Below are positions 1 to 11,649 of a DNA stretch of 64,000 nucleotides, one piece after another. A program made the position numbers and the translations under genes. The notes beneath the pieces are model-generated. The model did not search any database. It had not been told where the DNA came from and was given only the letters and a program-made list of their open reading frames with translations. The DNA is taken from NCBI GenBank assembly GCA_013396915.1, contig VWZL01002499.1:179713-243712 (forward strand), given 5' to 3'. Source of the stretch: Stercorarius parasiticus (taxonomy: Eukaryota; Chordata; Aves; Charadriiformes; Stercorariidae). Numbering within the stretch: position 1 is the first letter of the stretch; each line of letters opens with the position of its first letter.

Positions 1-2009
1 GTGTGGAAATACATTTCCGCAGAAAACACAACAGTGATTCCCTGGTAAAATGACCACTTGAGAAGACATAGATATCCCGACTTTCTAAGTTGTCCAGCCT
101 GCAGACGTAGACTCCTCGCAGCCAAACTTGCTAAGCTTTCTGGGGTAGTCCGTAGCAGAGAAATGGGTTTCTATTCTCTTAGGAAGTAAAGGAAAAAAAA
201 CCAAAACAATTTGGGCAATGTGGAGGACAGTGTTGCAGAAAAGGAGGAGTGAGTTGGAAGAAATATGAAGGTGGTGCATTAGGGATGGGGATCCAGGAAG
301 CAATGCAGGAGAGTGAAGGGAAGAGGAGGATGCCAGTTTGACTGGCTGAGCACTATTGCTGTAAGGAAAGATGGACAGAGAGCGCAGATGGGGATATTAG
401 AATAGGACGGAGGATTCAGGCTGATATTTTGAAGTGCCATTTTGCCTAAAGCCTGAATTCTTTGGCAAACATTTAATTATAGGCATTTTTTTCTTCCTGG
501 AAGGGACTCTTTCTTTGCTGTATCACAGGCATCTGACTGTTAAAAATACAATTTTGTTGTGTGCTTTTGGGAAGTCATATGTGTGTCAGACACACATCTG
601 ACATCAATGTACATCAATGCTCCAGTTCTCTGATTTGGTCCTGGAAAAGTGGTACAAACAGAGAGTACGTTTGGGGTCTGCTGACTTCCTGCAGAACAGG
701 GACCTCTTCAGCACTGTCACTGCCTCTGAAGAAAACTGATTGTATGTTGCTTGAGACTATTTTGCTCTTCAGCTGTGTGAAGTTACCACTCCCTAGTAAT
801 AGCCAACATTTCTCATGCTTAAGAAGCCCTCAGTCTTTCTAACCATGTATATTTATAAAATCTGCTGTTAGGACAATTTGTTTGGACCATGCTGCTGATC
901 TGGTAACATGTATTGCTTCTAATATGTTGTAAACTCTCATTAATCTCTCATTATGTCTGTGGGATGCTTTGTTCCTACGGCTCTTGCTCTTTCATTAGAT
1001 CTTGAAGACGATTTAGCTGTTGGCCAAAAAATACATCACATATTGATACTGTAGGACCTTTTTTTTTTTTTTTCAGTTGGGATTCCCAGAGCTTCCAAAC
1101 TATAAAGTTTCATGACTGTTGGTAAAGATTCATAATTTCTTCTTGACTCAGTACTTTAAAACCTATGTGTGGCTGGGAAAATCAGACTCTGGCTGTAGGA
1201 ATGCCCCTTGTTTACTTCTCCTGGAAACCAGACCCCTTTCTTAACTCTTGAGGACATTTTTTGGTAGGTAATAAACATGAGTTTTATTTCTCTTGGATTG
1301 TTAGTGGATAAATAAGATACTAATTAAAACCTTGAAACACATTTCCGAATTTCATCCACAGATTCATACAAATTCGTATGAGCCAGACAGATTTTTTTTT
1401 TTACAAGATCCAAACCAACACACAGCATTTTGCTTTTCTGTGACCTGAAGCAATAAAACTGTGGGGTTTATTTTTTCCAATTAAAAAAAGTATTACATTA
1501 CTTGTAATACAACAAAACATTTCAAACAAAACTATGGACTATAAATTAATGAGCACCTTCTAAATTCTGAACACGTGTAGAATTGAAAGAGTTCTATTAC
1601 AGAAGTTGAAATCTATATTTAATGAGTACACCCACTACCTCTATTAAACTGGCAAGATAATAGATGTGCAGCCCTCTCTTGCTTCAGAAGAACACATTCA
1701 ACATAGTCATTGGTTGAGAGTTTTACCAGTCACTGCAAATATACTTCAGTTGCACTTTTCAGTTACTTATGACCTGTGCATTGCTGTGGAGGTATGAAGC
1801 ATGCTTGCCAGTCAGTCTGGGCTGAGCACACATCTTACTGGTTGGGTGCTCACGGTGCCTACTTTTATGTCTTGAGGGGAGTTATGGCCACAGAAGCTAC
1901 AGAAGTGGGTACTTTGTGACTTTTATTAACTTTAGCACAATTCCTTTCTCACTTCATTCATCTTCATCCTAGAAAATATGTAAACGTGTGACATTTCCAG
2001 TCTTTATCT

Positions 2010-3151
2010 GTCATGGAATAAACTGTGTGGATATTATCTGCCTAGACTTTCGAAAAGCATTTGACACTGTTCCCCATAGAATTCTCATGGAAAAACTGGC
2101 TGCTCATGGCCTGGATAGATGATCCCAAAGAGTGGTGTTCAATGGAGTTAAATCCGGCTGGCGGCCGGTCACAAGTGGTGTTCCTCAGGGCTCAATGTTG
2201 GGACCATTTCTGTTTAACGTCTTTATTGATGATCTTGATAAGGACATAGAGCGTATCATCAGTAAGTTTGCAGATGGCACCAAGTTAAGCGGGAGTGTTG
2301 ATCTGCATGAGGACAGGGAGGCACTACAGAGAGACTTGGATAGATTGGATCGATGGGCCAACACTGATGGAATGAGCTTCAACAAGGCCAAGTGCCAGGT
2401 CCTCCACTTGGGCCACAACAACCCCATGCATCGCTACAGGCTTGGGGAGGTGTGGCTGGAGAGCTGCCTGGCAGAAAAGGACCTGGGGGTTCTAATTGAC
2501 AAGCACCTGAATATGAGCCAGCAGCATGCCCAGGTGGCCAAGAAAGCCAATGGTATCCTGGCTTGTATTAGAAATAGTGTGACCAGCAGAAGTAGGGAGG
2601 CGATTGTCCCCCTGCACTCAGCACTGGTGAGGCCACACCTTGAGTATTGTGTCCAGTTTTGGGCACCTCAATACGAGAGAGATATCAAGGTGCTGGAGCG
2701 AGTGCAGAGGAGGGCAACGAAGCTGGTGAAGGGTCTGGAGAATAAATCTTATGAGGAGCAATTGAAGGATCTGGGACCGTTTCGTTTGAGGAAGAGGAGG
2801 CTGAGGGGAGACCTCATCACTCTCTACAACTACTTGAAAGGACATTGCAGAGAGGTTGGTGCTGGTCTCTTCTCACAGGTAATTAGCGATAGAACAAGAG
2901 GGAATGGCTTCAAGCTGCAACAGGGTAGGTTTAGACTGGACATTAGGAAAAAATTCTTCCCAGAAAGAGTGGTCAGGCACTGGAATAGGCTGCCCAGGGA
3001 GGTGGTGGAGTCACCATCCCTGAGTGTGTTTAAGAGTCGTTTAGATGTGGTGTTAGGGGATATGGTGTAGGGGAGAACTTTGTAGAGTGGGGTTGATGGT
3101 TGGACTCGATGATCCCAAGGGTCTTTTCCAACCTAAATGATTCTATGATTG
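2010..3151 (+). mobile_element. CR1 LINE, 5'-truncated, with reverse transcriptase and 3' end
   Basis: This is a chicken-repeat-1 type non-LTR retrotransposon inserted in the sense direction in the SLC36A4 intron. It begins inside the reverse transcriptase domain, just before the LDFRKAFDTV block that carries a catalytic Asp (about 2042-2071). It runs through the GVPQG block (about 2176-2190), the active-site box and the thumb/C-terminal region to the stop at 3068-3070. It then has the usual short CR1 3' tail, including TGGACTCGATGATC and TTCCAACC, and ends with octamer-like ATGATTCTATGATT near 3137-3150. Full-length CR1 is about 4.5 kb, so this is a typical 5' truncation. It is one of the longest CR1 copies in the window. 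Confidence 0.95.
2012..3070 (+). pseudogene. Broken CR1 ORF2 reverse transcriptase
   Basis: One reading frame covers the CR1 polymerase from about 2012 to the TAG at 3068-3070 (codon phase of 2132). It is broken by a TGA at 2120-2122. At the same point about 20 codons are missing compared with other CR1 copies: the text jumps from the AAHGLD block straight to QRVVFNGVK. The active-site box reads FADG rather than the usual FADD, so the second catalytic Asp is replaced by Gly. No methionine start belongs to it, and the 312-codon open part from 2132 begins at a GTG that is only an artefact of the preceding stop. The protein cannot be active. It is a remnant of retrotransposition enzymology with no host role that I can see. 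Confidence 0.9.
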
Positions 3152-5012
3152 GGTAGGCCCATTGTAACAGTGGGATAAAAAAACTTGGCTCGTCTATTTT
3201 TGAGTGTCGGGATATTCCTAAGGTTTCCTGAGGAATTCCTAAGGTTTCTCTGCCCAAGCTTCCTTTGGCCACATGGTGCCTCTCATATCTCTGTAGAATC
3301 ACAAAGCTTTAATAAACTATAGGCATGACAAGCAAGGCCGAGTTAATTGATTTTTCTTGGCAGATCTGAGCATGATATGCTTCTTTCAAATAGGACGGGC
3401 TGGAGAATCGTTTATCCCTCTATGGGCTCCTACCTTCTTGCCTCTTTTTTACGTGTGATCTCTGTAGTTAGGGGTTTCATTAAAATGCATAGTAAATGAT
3501 TACCTGGTAGCAGCAAATAACTGTTGTGTTCTGCAAGTGAATTAGGAGTGTGTTTGCCAATGCAGTTTTCCCCAAGTTGGGTACTCCCAATGGAGAGCAT
3601 CAACCCTGACAGAATTTGGGTATCTTGCCTTTCAGAATCTGAAGTCGTCGAAATTGGAGGCCGCTGCTGGCACTCAGCCCACAGCAAAGATGCTCTGCAA
3701 ATAGAAGACTCATCTTGAGAAATTATAAAGCTGATATGCGCCTTCTGGTTTTCATCCTCACATGTTAATGTGAGGGTTTCCTTCCTGCTTGTTTCATTTG
3801 TTTATTGCCATAAACATTCTCTACATAATATTTGGTTGGTGGAGGAGTTCCTCTAAAGCCAAACGTGTTTTTATTACGGCTTAAGAGTTAAGAAGGGAGG
3901 TAGGGAAGAACCAAAAGATTTGCTGTGATATTTTTGATTTGCTGTTGGGTTTTTCAACAGTTTTCCCCATGCCCTTTCTTCCTGATTGCTTCCTTTGTTT
4001 CTGTGAGATGTGATAGAAAATGGCAAGCAGGTAGACGCTGTGGATGTTTACGCTAATGTCTGATATCTAGAAGGTGATGTATTCATGGAAGGGGGAAAAA
4101 GACAGACATTTCCACCACGTACAGGGTATCATATAGAGGCCTGTGCTCTGCTGGCCTTTGAAAGCTGGTTTCTAATACAGGACTGCAAGCGTTACATGAC
4201 AACCGGTGTATCTGAGTTAATACCGGGGTACCTTGCCCAGGCTTCCAGCCAAAGGGGTTAAAACCAGAAGTTGTTCTGGTCCAACAGGATGTATTCTGTT
4301 TCTATGAAAGGTATAGTTTTAGCAGGTAAGACTGGCCGTGCTGTGCTAAAAGGCTTAGTAGGCCTTGTGTCCAGACTTGGGTCTTGGTAGAGCTAAGTTC
4401 TCATTTCGTTAACTGTGCAACTATTATAGTGGCGTTTTACACACTGAATGCAACTGCATAGACCAGAATTTTTCGAGAGGTAAGTTTGCAGGTAAAAGTG
4501 ACTGAAATGATTGTTAGACTGCCAAATGGCCAGTGGGTTTGGTTCATTTTGAATAATTTTATGTCACTTTTAGATTTTTAGTAATATAAAGTAATTATTA
4601 GCAATATATTTTTGCCCACTGTCTCCTGGGCAGCATGCAACACCCCCTTCCCCTGCTCTTCCTGAACTTTATTCTTTTGTCTTATAAAAAACACAGCAAT
4701 AACCAAAAAAGTAAAATATTCCTATTTCTCATTTGTCTATGATTTGCAGGCCAAATTTATTTACCGTGTAAGTACAAGAAAACTTTATCTTGAAGTTCTG
4801 CCAGCTCATGCAGAAATTCAGAATCAAAACTGAGTACCTCACACGAGCATGAAGATTTGTCTTACTCACAAGTACATGCATTAATCTATGTATTGTACAT
4901 CACTTGTAGCTGGAAAAATAGAGAATGGTAGAACTTTTTAAAAAGCACGAACCACTAGGTTATATCTTTGTCACGGTTTCATTTTTCAAGAGGATGTTGA
5001 ATCTGAAGCCAC
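3152..5012. other. Intronic sequence without recognised features
   Basis: I see only short reading frames without family resemblance and no repeat that I can name. The composition is AT-rich throughout. Confidence 0.7.
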
Positions 5013-5034
5013 TATTACTCTTCTTGTCTTTTAG
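5013..5034 (+). promoter_or_regulatory. SLC36A4: Splice acceptor of the SLC36A4 terminal exon
   Basis: A pyrimidine-rich tract (TTACTCTTCTTGTC, about 5015-5028) leads to TTAG at 5031-5034. Cutting after 5034 leaves GT as the last two bases of a split glycine codon and then opens the frame [10 protein letters not shown], which continues without a stop to the family C-terminus. This fixes the intron as phase 1. Confidence 0.9.
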
Positions 5035-5342
5035 GTGCTGTAGCAGTTTTGATCCCTCGCCTAGACCTGGTGATTTCTTTCGTCGGGGCCGTCAGCAGCA
5101 GCACTCTGGCACTGATTCTGCCCCCTCTAGTTGAAATCCTCACTTTCTACAAGGAAAGCTTGAGTTTATGGACGATATTTAAAGATGTTTTCATAGCTGT
5201 CATTGGAGTTGTTGGATTTTTAACAGGGACATATGTGACGGTTGAAGAAATCATTTATCCTGCATCCACAGTTTTAGCTAACGCAACAGAGAGCATCCCT
5301 GTGGATTTAAATGCTACAAACTTGGTGGTTGGTTTAAAGTAA
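5035..5342 (+). CDS. SLC36A4: SLC36A4 terminal exon (proton-coupled amino acid transporter 4, C-terminal fifth)
   Basis: The exon encodes the last 101 residues plus part of a split Gly codon, ending at TAA 5340-5342. SLC36A4/PAT4 belongs to the amino acid/auxin permease superfamily. It is described as a high-affinity, equilibrative transporter for proline and tryptophan at the plasma membrane and endolysosomes, linked to mTORC1 signalling. What is seen: a helix rich in Val/Ile/Leu with the family block [18 protein letters not shown] (exon residues about 13-30), a short polar loop with FYKESLSLW, a last helix [20 protein letters not shown] (about 52-71), then a short tail ending VVGLK. The VVGLK tail and the [10 protein letters not shown] block fit SLC36A4 better than SLC36A1-3. 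Two NAT sequons occur in the tail (codons at 5280 and 5310). In SLC36A1 the equivalent tail is extracytosolic and glycosylated, so these may be used. The upstream exons lie outside the window. No frameshift or premature stop is present, so the exon looks functional. Confidence 0.93.
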
Positions 5343-7280
5343 TAACCAGGCACTGTGAACTATTTTGTTCCCTAACAAGAAATCCTAGATGGATGGCAGA
5401 CCTACATGTGGGAGAAGTTCCATTTCCAAATGAATTTTTGAAAAATAGCATGCAGCCCTTTCTCACTTTGTTCTTTCCTTCATTCCTTCCCATCTACCTG
5501 AATTAAGACCTTTGCTCTCACCTTCTGCTCATCAACTGAATTGATGTCAGGATTTAAAATATATACATAAATGTAGGAAGGAAATATGATTCTAGGCTAT
5601 TTGCAAGTAAAAAAGAAGAGTTTTTATAAGGAAGCTGAGATGCCTTCCTCCTCAGAAAAGGTGGAAGTCAATCCATTCATAATGTCTAGGCACTCCTGTT
5701 TTCACTCCAGCTCTGTTGTAAGGGTTGGAGTGGGAGCTCAGTGATGCGTGGACCTTCTCTTGGCTGTCTCTGATGGGGTGAACTGCACCCCAGTGAACCA
5801 GAGACACTATAGTTTTAGAACAGAGCAGCTGTGTTTCTCATTTCCATTTTGGGGACTTAGATGTTTGCCGTGGAGAAGTTTTTTGGGTAGTTGCCTGGCT
5901 CAGGTTCCTGGGAGTCGCTATGTCTGGAATTGGAGTGCACTGTGCAGAATGACTGTGACTCTTGGTCAGTCTTTTTACATTGGCTCCAACGGGAGTTTTC
6001 AAGCGACTGGGAGGACCAAGCCCACCCTGGTTAGTATAGCCGGCCACTGCTGGTGGTAGGTTACATGACAGTAAGCATAAAGGCATTTTTTTTTTCATGC
6101 CAACTATCTTAACATTTAGGCTGAAGAGTGGATGAGACTGTAAGATTTAGAGGTAAAGGCTGGATCTTTTATTAGACCGAAAGACAGCTGTTTAGGGGTG
6201 TTCTTGCCATCTTATGTGATCTGTCACTATGTGTTCCTGTACCATGAGCTGTTCAGTATGGCCAGACCCCTGCTCCAGGGGAATGGCAGCTGAGATGCTC
6301 AGTGGAGCCATGGAGCTCTGACTGTCCAGGGCAGCTTAAAGATTCCCGATGTTAATTTCTGTATAAGCTGTGGGTTATTTGTGAAAGAATTTGTGATTCC
6401 ACAGCACTGTGAGCTGGGGGCCACCGGGGGTGTCTGCTTTGAAGCTCTTTCTCCCTCGAGTGCACCACCAGCCTGCAGGTCGTCTGAAGATGTGGGTTGT
6501 CTCAGGACTTTCAACTACTGGTACTCTGTAGAGAGGTACAGCTTATGTGAGACGTAGGGTATACATGTGAAGATATGTTTTTTTAGAAAGCAATTACATA
6601 TCCCTTTTGGATTTTGAATCCAAAGTTACAGGATGTTGTTTATCAGAGCAATATTGCTTTCTTTAACGATGCAAAAACATTCAACACCACAAATGATAAG
6701 TAGCTTATTTTTGTACATTTTGGTAACTGCTGTCCTGACTCATTTTTTACACCATTTCTTTATCCCTGATTTCAACTATACAAATGTATGAAATACTGTA
6801 TTTTTTTTTAACCTATTACTAGAATTCTGTAGACTGCCTATCTATATTTCTATTGGAACATATAATAATTATTTTTGCATTCTTATGTTTTGCCTTAAAT
6901 AGGATCTAACATGCCCTTTACTGATTTTTGCTTCTTCTGTCCATTTTGGAATCAAAAAAGAACAAGTTGGTAAGTTGGTAATTGGGTAGAAATGAGTTTT
7001 GTTCAGCAAGCCTGTGCATTGAGTCCCCACTTGGAATCCTGATTTTCAGGGTTCGTATATGACTTTCTGGCTCCCATTTCATAGATGACTTTCACTCCAA
7101 AAGCTAAAGCTATATTTTTAGTCTTGTTTTCTAAAAGCACTCTATATTTTGTACAATACTAGGACTGTATTTATCATACTCATTCCTGTTATGAAACTCC
7201 TTTTTCTAAGAAATATTTTTAATTATAACATTCCCCCAAGAAATATGGTATACCAAAACTTCTCTACTGTATTCATACAA

Positions 7281-7395
7281 ATTAAGATAGAAGTATATGA
7301 AGTAGAATCTTGTATTAAGATAGAAGTATATGTAATATTTTGCTTGCCTTCAGTATATTCCTCAGAAGTCTACCATTTGGTAATCTACCATTTGG
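7281..7395 (+). repeat. Short direct repeats in the SLC36A4 3' UTR
   Basis: A 19-base word, ATTAAGATAGAAGTATATG, occurs at 7281-7299 and again at 7314-7332, a period of 33 bases. About 40 bases on, the 12-mer TCTACCATTTGG occurs at 7369-7380 and 7384-7395, a period of 15. These look like two small local tandem duplications. Confidence 0.9.
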
Positions 7396-7988
7396 CATTA
7401 CAGTGCTAGAGTAATATACTGCTAGATATATCTATATTTATATTTTCTCTTCAGAATATTTCCCCAGTCATCCACCATGTGGTGACTGTATTTGAGCACT
7501 TTCATCTTCACGTTGATGAGGGCATTTTTGATAGGGATTTGTTATAGCATATAGTACAAACTCCATGTATTTGTTCAAGCAATAGTTCTGAGCAACGCTC
7601 TTATTTTCATTTTTGTGTGGACAAAGTTAAATACTTGGCAGGCACTTTAAAGGGATGAGTCTCTGCGGGTGTGATACCATAGAATTAACCTGTCGTATGA
7701 AAGTGCCAGAGCGGAGCACACACAGGTAGTTAGCAGAGGCAAAAGGTAGCTTCAGCTTTTTGTCTTTAAGGTTTTTTTAGTGAATCTAAGTGTTTCCATC
7801 TGTTTTATAGCAAATCTGTTGTTTACCTAAACCATACACTACACGCTGATAGAATATATTTCTGTGCAGCATATTTTACTTGACATTAAATATTTCAACA
7901 TGGAACACTTTTAGTAGGACCGATAGGATTGAAATTAAAGTTGTTCTTTATGTTAGTTTTGCATCTTCCTACCCATGTGCGTTTGAAG

Positions 7989-7994
7989 AATAAA
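7989..7994 (+). terminator. SLC36A4: Possible proximal poly(A) signal
   Basis: This is an AATAAA hexamer (GAAGAATAAAGGAC) about 2.65 kb past the stop codon. It is a canonical signal in the sense direction; use is not shown by the sequence alone. Confidence 0.35.
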
Positions 7995-9118
7995 GGACTG
8001 TCAAGCCCGTTCATATCATCTGTTCTGCATCAGTTGTGTCCTAGCGAGCGCCTCTGAGAAGGTGCTTCTGCCAGGGTGCAGTAGGGCTTGACCAGGTCAG
8101 AATTTGGTGGGGATTTTTGGCCAGTGCAGGTGAATACTGACATGGTACTGTCAATGAAGTTGGGTTCCAAGAACCTAAATAGGTGGCCTTGGTACCCAGG
8201 TGAACGCAGCACATCATTTTAAAAGTCAGGCAATTTGTTTAGAAGCTTGATAGGTTTGAGGAATCTCATCTTAGCCATCGAACTTTGGATAACCTGGCCC
8301 AAATACAGACCCTTAACACGTCTTAACTGCCCGGTCTGACGGGGGGCAGCCTGTCGAGGAGAGGATTTTCAAACCAATGTATCGCCACTGCCTGACCAGG
8401 TATGAAGTAGTGTGTTTGTGCAGTGGGCCAGTGTTGCCATCTCTAACGATGTTGTATCTTTTGAATCTTTAAGATGTTTATTAATGTATTTTGCACAATG
8501 TCTGTTTTCTCCTACAGTGTAGGATTTTTCTTCGTTTTAACACTCATACAGTGCATTTGTGTGGCCTGCTCTTTCAAATAGAAAGAGTCAGGAAGCAGAG
8601 CATCTTGCTTTGGATAAGACTAAAATGTCATGTAGTGAAAAACTACTAAGTCTGAGTAATAAGAGTGTTCCTGTGAAACATTGCCAAAGATTTAAAAGAT
8701 AGGAAATTCTGACAGAAACCTCTTCTGAATAATAAGAGTGTTCATTCAGCTTTTAAAGTACTGTAATATAAATTGCAAGTTAAGATGCAGGGAGGGAACC
8801 TGAGAGATTTAATAGGTATGGTTTACATTAATATATATTTAAGATGGAAATGTACTTTAGCACAAGCGAAATTAAACTGAAAAATATATGTGATTGGCTT
8901 ATGTTCCTGACAAGGGACAGAAAGCTATTGTATTTATATACTGTACATGCACTTACATTTTACAATATAATATTGTTAAGAATTTTAATGTAATTTGATC
9001 ATTAGCTGCACTGTAAGTAACTGGATCATTTTCTTGTCTGTAACTGTTCATCCTCAAATATTGGGCAAGTAAGAGGGTGGGTTTGCCTAATGTTCTGTAA
9101 CTTAAATCTTGTGTATCA

Positions 9119-9124
9119 ATAAAG
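9119..9124 (+). terminator. SLC36A4: Probable distal poly(A) signal
   Basis: An AATAAA hexamer lies in TATCAATAAAGACTACC. A T-rich stretch with TGTTTTCCTGCCTGTC follows about 30-45 bases later, as expected for a downstream element. It is chosen as the likely distal end because recognisable repeats and intergenic character begin soon after. Confidence 0.5.
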
Positions 9125-9140
9125 ACTACCATAATATTAT

Positions 9141-10504
9141 CCTGCTAACTCACTGTTTTCCTGCCTGTCACCACTACTACATCTCTAGAAGAAGTAGCTG
9201 TCTTAGTGCAGAATTTACCTTTGAAGTTACCCAAGGAATGGCAAGTGAGTGACTTGAGACTGTCAGGCAGCTCAAGAGCTGACTTTTCATTGATAATAGA
9301 TCTCATTTCAAAGTCACTTAGGCACTCCTGAAAAATCCCACCTCCGCTCCAAGGTTTTTCATGAGGGCATGCTTAAAGTTAGGCCTCTGCATCTGTTTAG
9401 TAAACGAGTTTATTTCTAAATGTACAAAGGCAGCCAGGAGTTCCCACTGAAATTCCAGTTCCCATTTGGAAAACTGCAACAAATTGGACAAGCTCGTACT
9501 AACTTGGTATGGACTTGGCCTTAACTTTAAGTATGGAATGCTGTATAATTAGGTATGGAAGAAATTGGTATTGAAATTGATATGAAAATTCTGTACTTTC
9601 TCTCTAAATTTTAAATTACTAGTTGGAAACAAAAGTGGCAGCGTAACCTTTCATGTTCTCACCAATTCTCGGATACCAATTTTGCAAAAGTACTTGTATT
9701 CCCCATTTTAATACAAGGCCCTTTGAAGGTGTGCTCAGTGAGGCATGCAGAAACACCCAGCCCATTATGGAGTGGCCTGCAAAAATACAATTTAGGCAGA
9801 AGCAATATACAAATGTCCTTAAGAGTGATCCATCAAAAAAACGGTTTTATAAATAAGAAACCCAGAGTGATCTCAAAGTCCTCTAACACCAGCAGAGAGC
9901 CTGTAGCTGTTGGACTGGAAAGATGGATTTCAGTCTCCTGGACTCAAGAAGAATTTGAGTCCTTATCTCCCTAAAAAACGAGGAAAAGCACATGTGTGGC
10001 CAAATTCCCCCCTGGATCTAGCTGTTAGGGGCATGTACTTTTACAAGGTGACCTTCAGCAGCACTTCTTCTGAAAGTTCACCTCCTTTTAACCTGAGTTT
10101 TCAGTTCCTGAATTTTATGAGTGCTTTAAATCTGTTTTATTTCTTTTAAAAAATGGCCCTAGATGGCCAATTATCGGGAACACTAAATTCCATTATTCTC
10201 CTCCAATATATGGAGAAGTAATTTCTAAAAGGTTAGACAGAAATGCACCTTATAGCCAACACTTCACATTTTAGATTAGTTTGTGTATCTTAGATGTCTG
10301 TGAGACGAAACTGCTATTACACAAGTGTAAAACACAAAATGAATGCAAGAATGTAGTTTTCCATTTTCAAACACTCATATTTATTAGGCTGAAAATGAAT
10401 ACTTGTAAATTGTAGTTTGTGGGAGGGAAATTAATTTCCAAGTTGTGAAAAGCCTCTGTGAGAGATGTGGTTGCGCATGAAGGAAGCAGAATGAACCAGG
10501 AACA
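9141..10504. other. Intergenic, no gene seen
   Basis: Short overlapping reading frames around 9650-10150 have no family resemblance. About 9297-9347 (AGTCACTTAGGCACTCCTGA followed by AAAATCCCACC) resembles phrases common in very old sauropsid repeats, but it is too short to assign. Nothing else is supported. Confidence 0.5.
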
Positions 10505-10627
10505 GGCCAGGCTTGATGAGGCTCTGAGCAACCTGATCTAGTTAAAGGTGTCCCTGCTCACTGCAGGGGGGTTGGACTAGATGGTCTTTAATGGTCCTTT
10601 CCAACCCAACACGTTCTATGATTCTAG
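10505..10627 (+). mobile_element. CR1 LINE 3' end, short
   Basis: The block begins in the last codons of the CR1 polymerase (GCCAGGCTTGATGAGGCTCT, then the GAGCAACCTGATCTAG region). It continues with the CR1 3' UTR signatures GTTGGACTAGATGGTC and CCTTTCCAACCC and ends in TTCTATGATTCTA. Only about 120 bases are kept, a common extreme 5' truncation. Confidence 0.93.
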
Positions 10628-11065
10628 GAACGAGTAAGGTCACTTAATGATTTTCATCTCTCTCCAGTTCCAGTCCCTGATCTTGCAATGGGCTTGATGC
10701 ATATGGACAAAACAGTGCACGGCTGTTGAACTGGACTTAAGTATCAACACAAACATTCAGACATAAGGTATGTTGCCCACACATAAGCACATCTTGTCAT
10801 TTCAGTCACTGTGGGATATCTTGCATGACATTCACTTGCTGTTGTCCAACAAAGGCTTGGGCCTCCTGTAGATCCTGCGTCATATCGACCTATTCTGTAA
10901 TTACGGATGTCTTAGATACCAAAGGGCATGTCAAACAGGAGTAGACAGCTGTGGTTAGGTATCTGAGTCATGGTCTTAGAAAATATTAGTATGAACTTTT
11001 AGAAAGGATCTAGGCCACAAATTAGTTGGATCAATGTCGGTATTGGTGCCATTTGAGATGCATGA

Positions 11066-11165
11066 GAGCATCTAGACATACATCTGCAGCTTGTAGATAT
11101 GACAAGAGACCGGAGCCCTTCCTGATCAGCAGGAGACAAGGCAAGATACACTGGGGCATCTCAAA
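11066..11165 (+). repeat. Left arm of an imperfect inverted repeat
   Basis: The arm contains GATATGACAAGAGACC and TTCCTGATCAGCAG followed by GGAGACAAGGCAAGAT. The same text in reverse complement lies near 11650-11745 with a few substitutions and short indels. Similarity is clearest over about 90 bases and fades on both sides. The family is not recognised. The pair could be the long termini of a non-autonomous DNA transposon or two opposed copies of one old repeat. Confidence 0.8.
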
Positions 11166-11558
11166 GGGCAGTGTGTGTGTCTGCTTGGCAGGTGGACTGA
11201 GTCCCTGGGCAGCACAGGTAATGGAGCTTAGAGTCATTTAGCCATGGGGGGGGGCACATTAATTTGTCCAAACATAGTACCTTGTGCCATCTGCAGGTGT
11301 TACTCCAGAAAAGCACAGGTTTCTCAGAAGTCATTTGCTGATATCTGCGCACCTGCATGCAAATGTCCCAGAAATACTGCGGCATCACAGATGACATTAA
11401 ATGCCTGCCTTGAGGCTTGGTCTTGATCCATTTTGATGCACGTCAGGTGTGCTGACTTGCTGTCTAGACTTCAATGACTATTGGAGGAACTTGGACACCC
11501 AGGTCTTGTATGGACATTTATGTCCATGCTACACTATCTAAATTTAATCTGAACTTAG

Positions 11559-11576
11559 ATTCAGGTAAACCTGAAT
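11559..11576. repeat. Short perfect palindrome
   Basis: ATTCAGGT and ACCTGAAT are perfect reverse complements separated by AA. A second imperfect small hairpin (TGGACAT..ATGTCCA) lies at 11511-11526. Both sit in the spacer of the larger inverted repeat. Confidence 0.85.
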
Positions 11577-11649
11577 ACCCCCTAACGTCATGCTGCTTAC
11601 AGTGGCAACAAGAGTATATAACACTGAAATGCTAGGGATGGTTTACCAC

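Larger units (their letters stand above)
1..5034 (+). other. SLC36A4: Last intron of SLC36A4 (3' part)
   Basis: This stretch precedes the terminal exon and ends in a good splice acceptor, a pyrimidine-rich tract closing with TTAG at 5031-5034. No other SLC36A4 exon is visible: none of the reading frames before 5035 resembles the transmembrane segments that should come just before the last exon. The intron is therefore at least 5 kb and starts outside the window. It is AT-rich and carries one large CR1 insertion (about 2010-3151). The rest (1-2009 and 3152-5034) shows only short chance reading frames and homopolymer runs such as the T-run near 1060-1076. That it is intron rather than intergenic DNA is inferred from the incomplete exon at 5035. 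Confidence 0.8.
5343..9140 (+). other. SLC36A4: Probable 3' UTR of SLC36A4
   Basis: The sequence after the stop is AT-rich, contains no recognised repeat insertion and no other gene, and reaches a canonical AATAAA at 9119-9124. An earlier AATAAA lies at 7989-7994, with several ATTAAA variants (for example near 7884 and 8869), so shorter isoforms are likely. Several AU-rich elements of the ATTTA/TATTTAT type are scattered through the last kilobase. The lack of CR1 or LTR insertions over about 3.8 kb, unlike the DNA on both sides, is compatible with a transcribed and constrained UTR but does not prove it. The end point is inferred. Confidence 0.55.

Noticed and set aside
2185..2845. Minus-strand frames of 75-80 codons
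   Set aside because: Antisense shadows of the CR1 polymerase.
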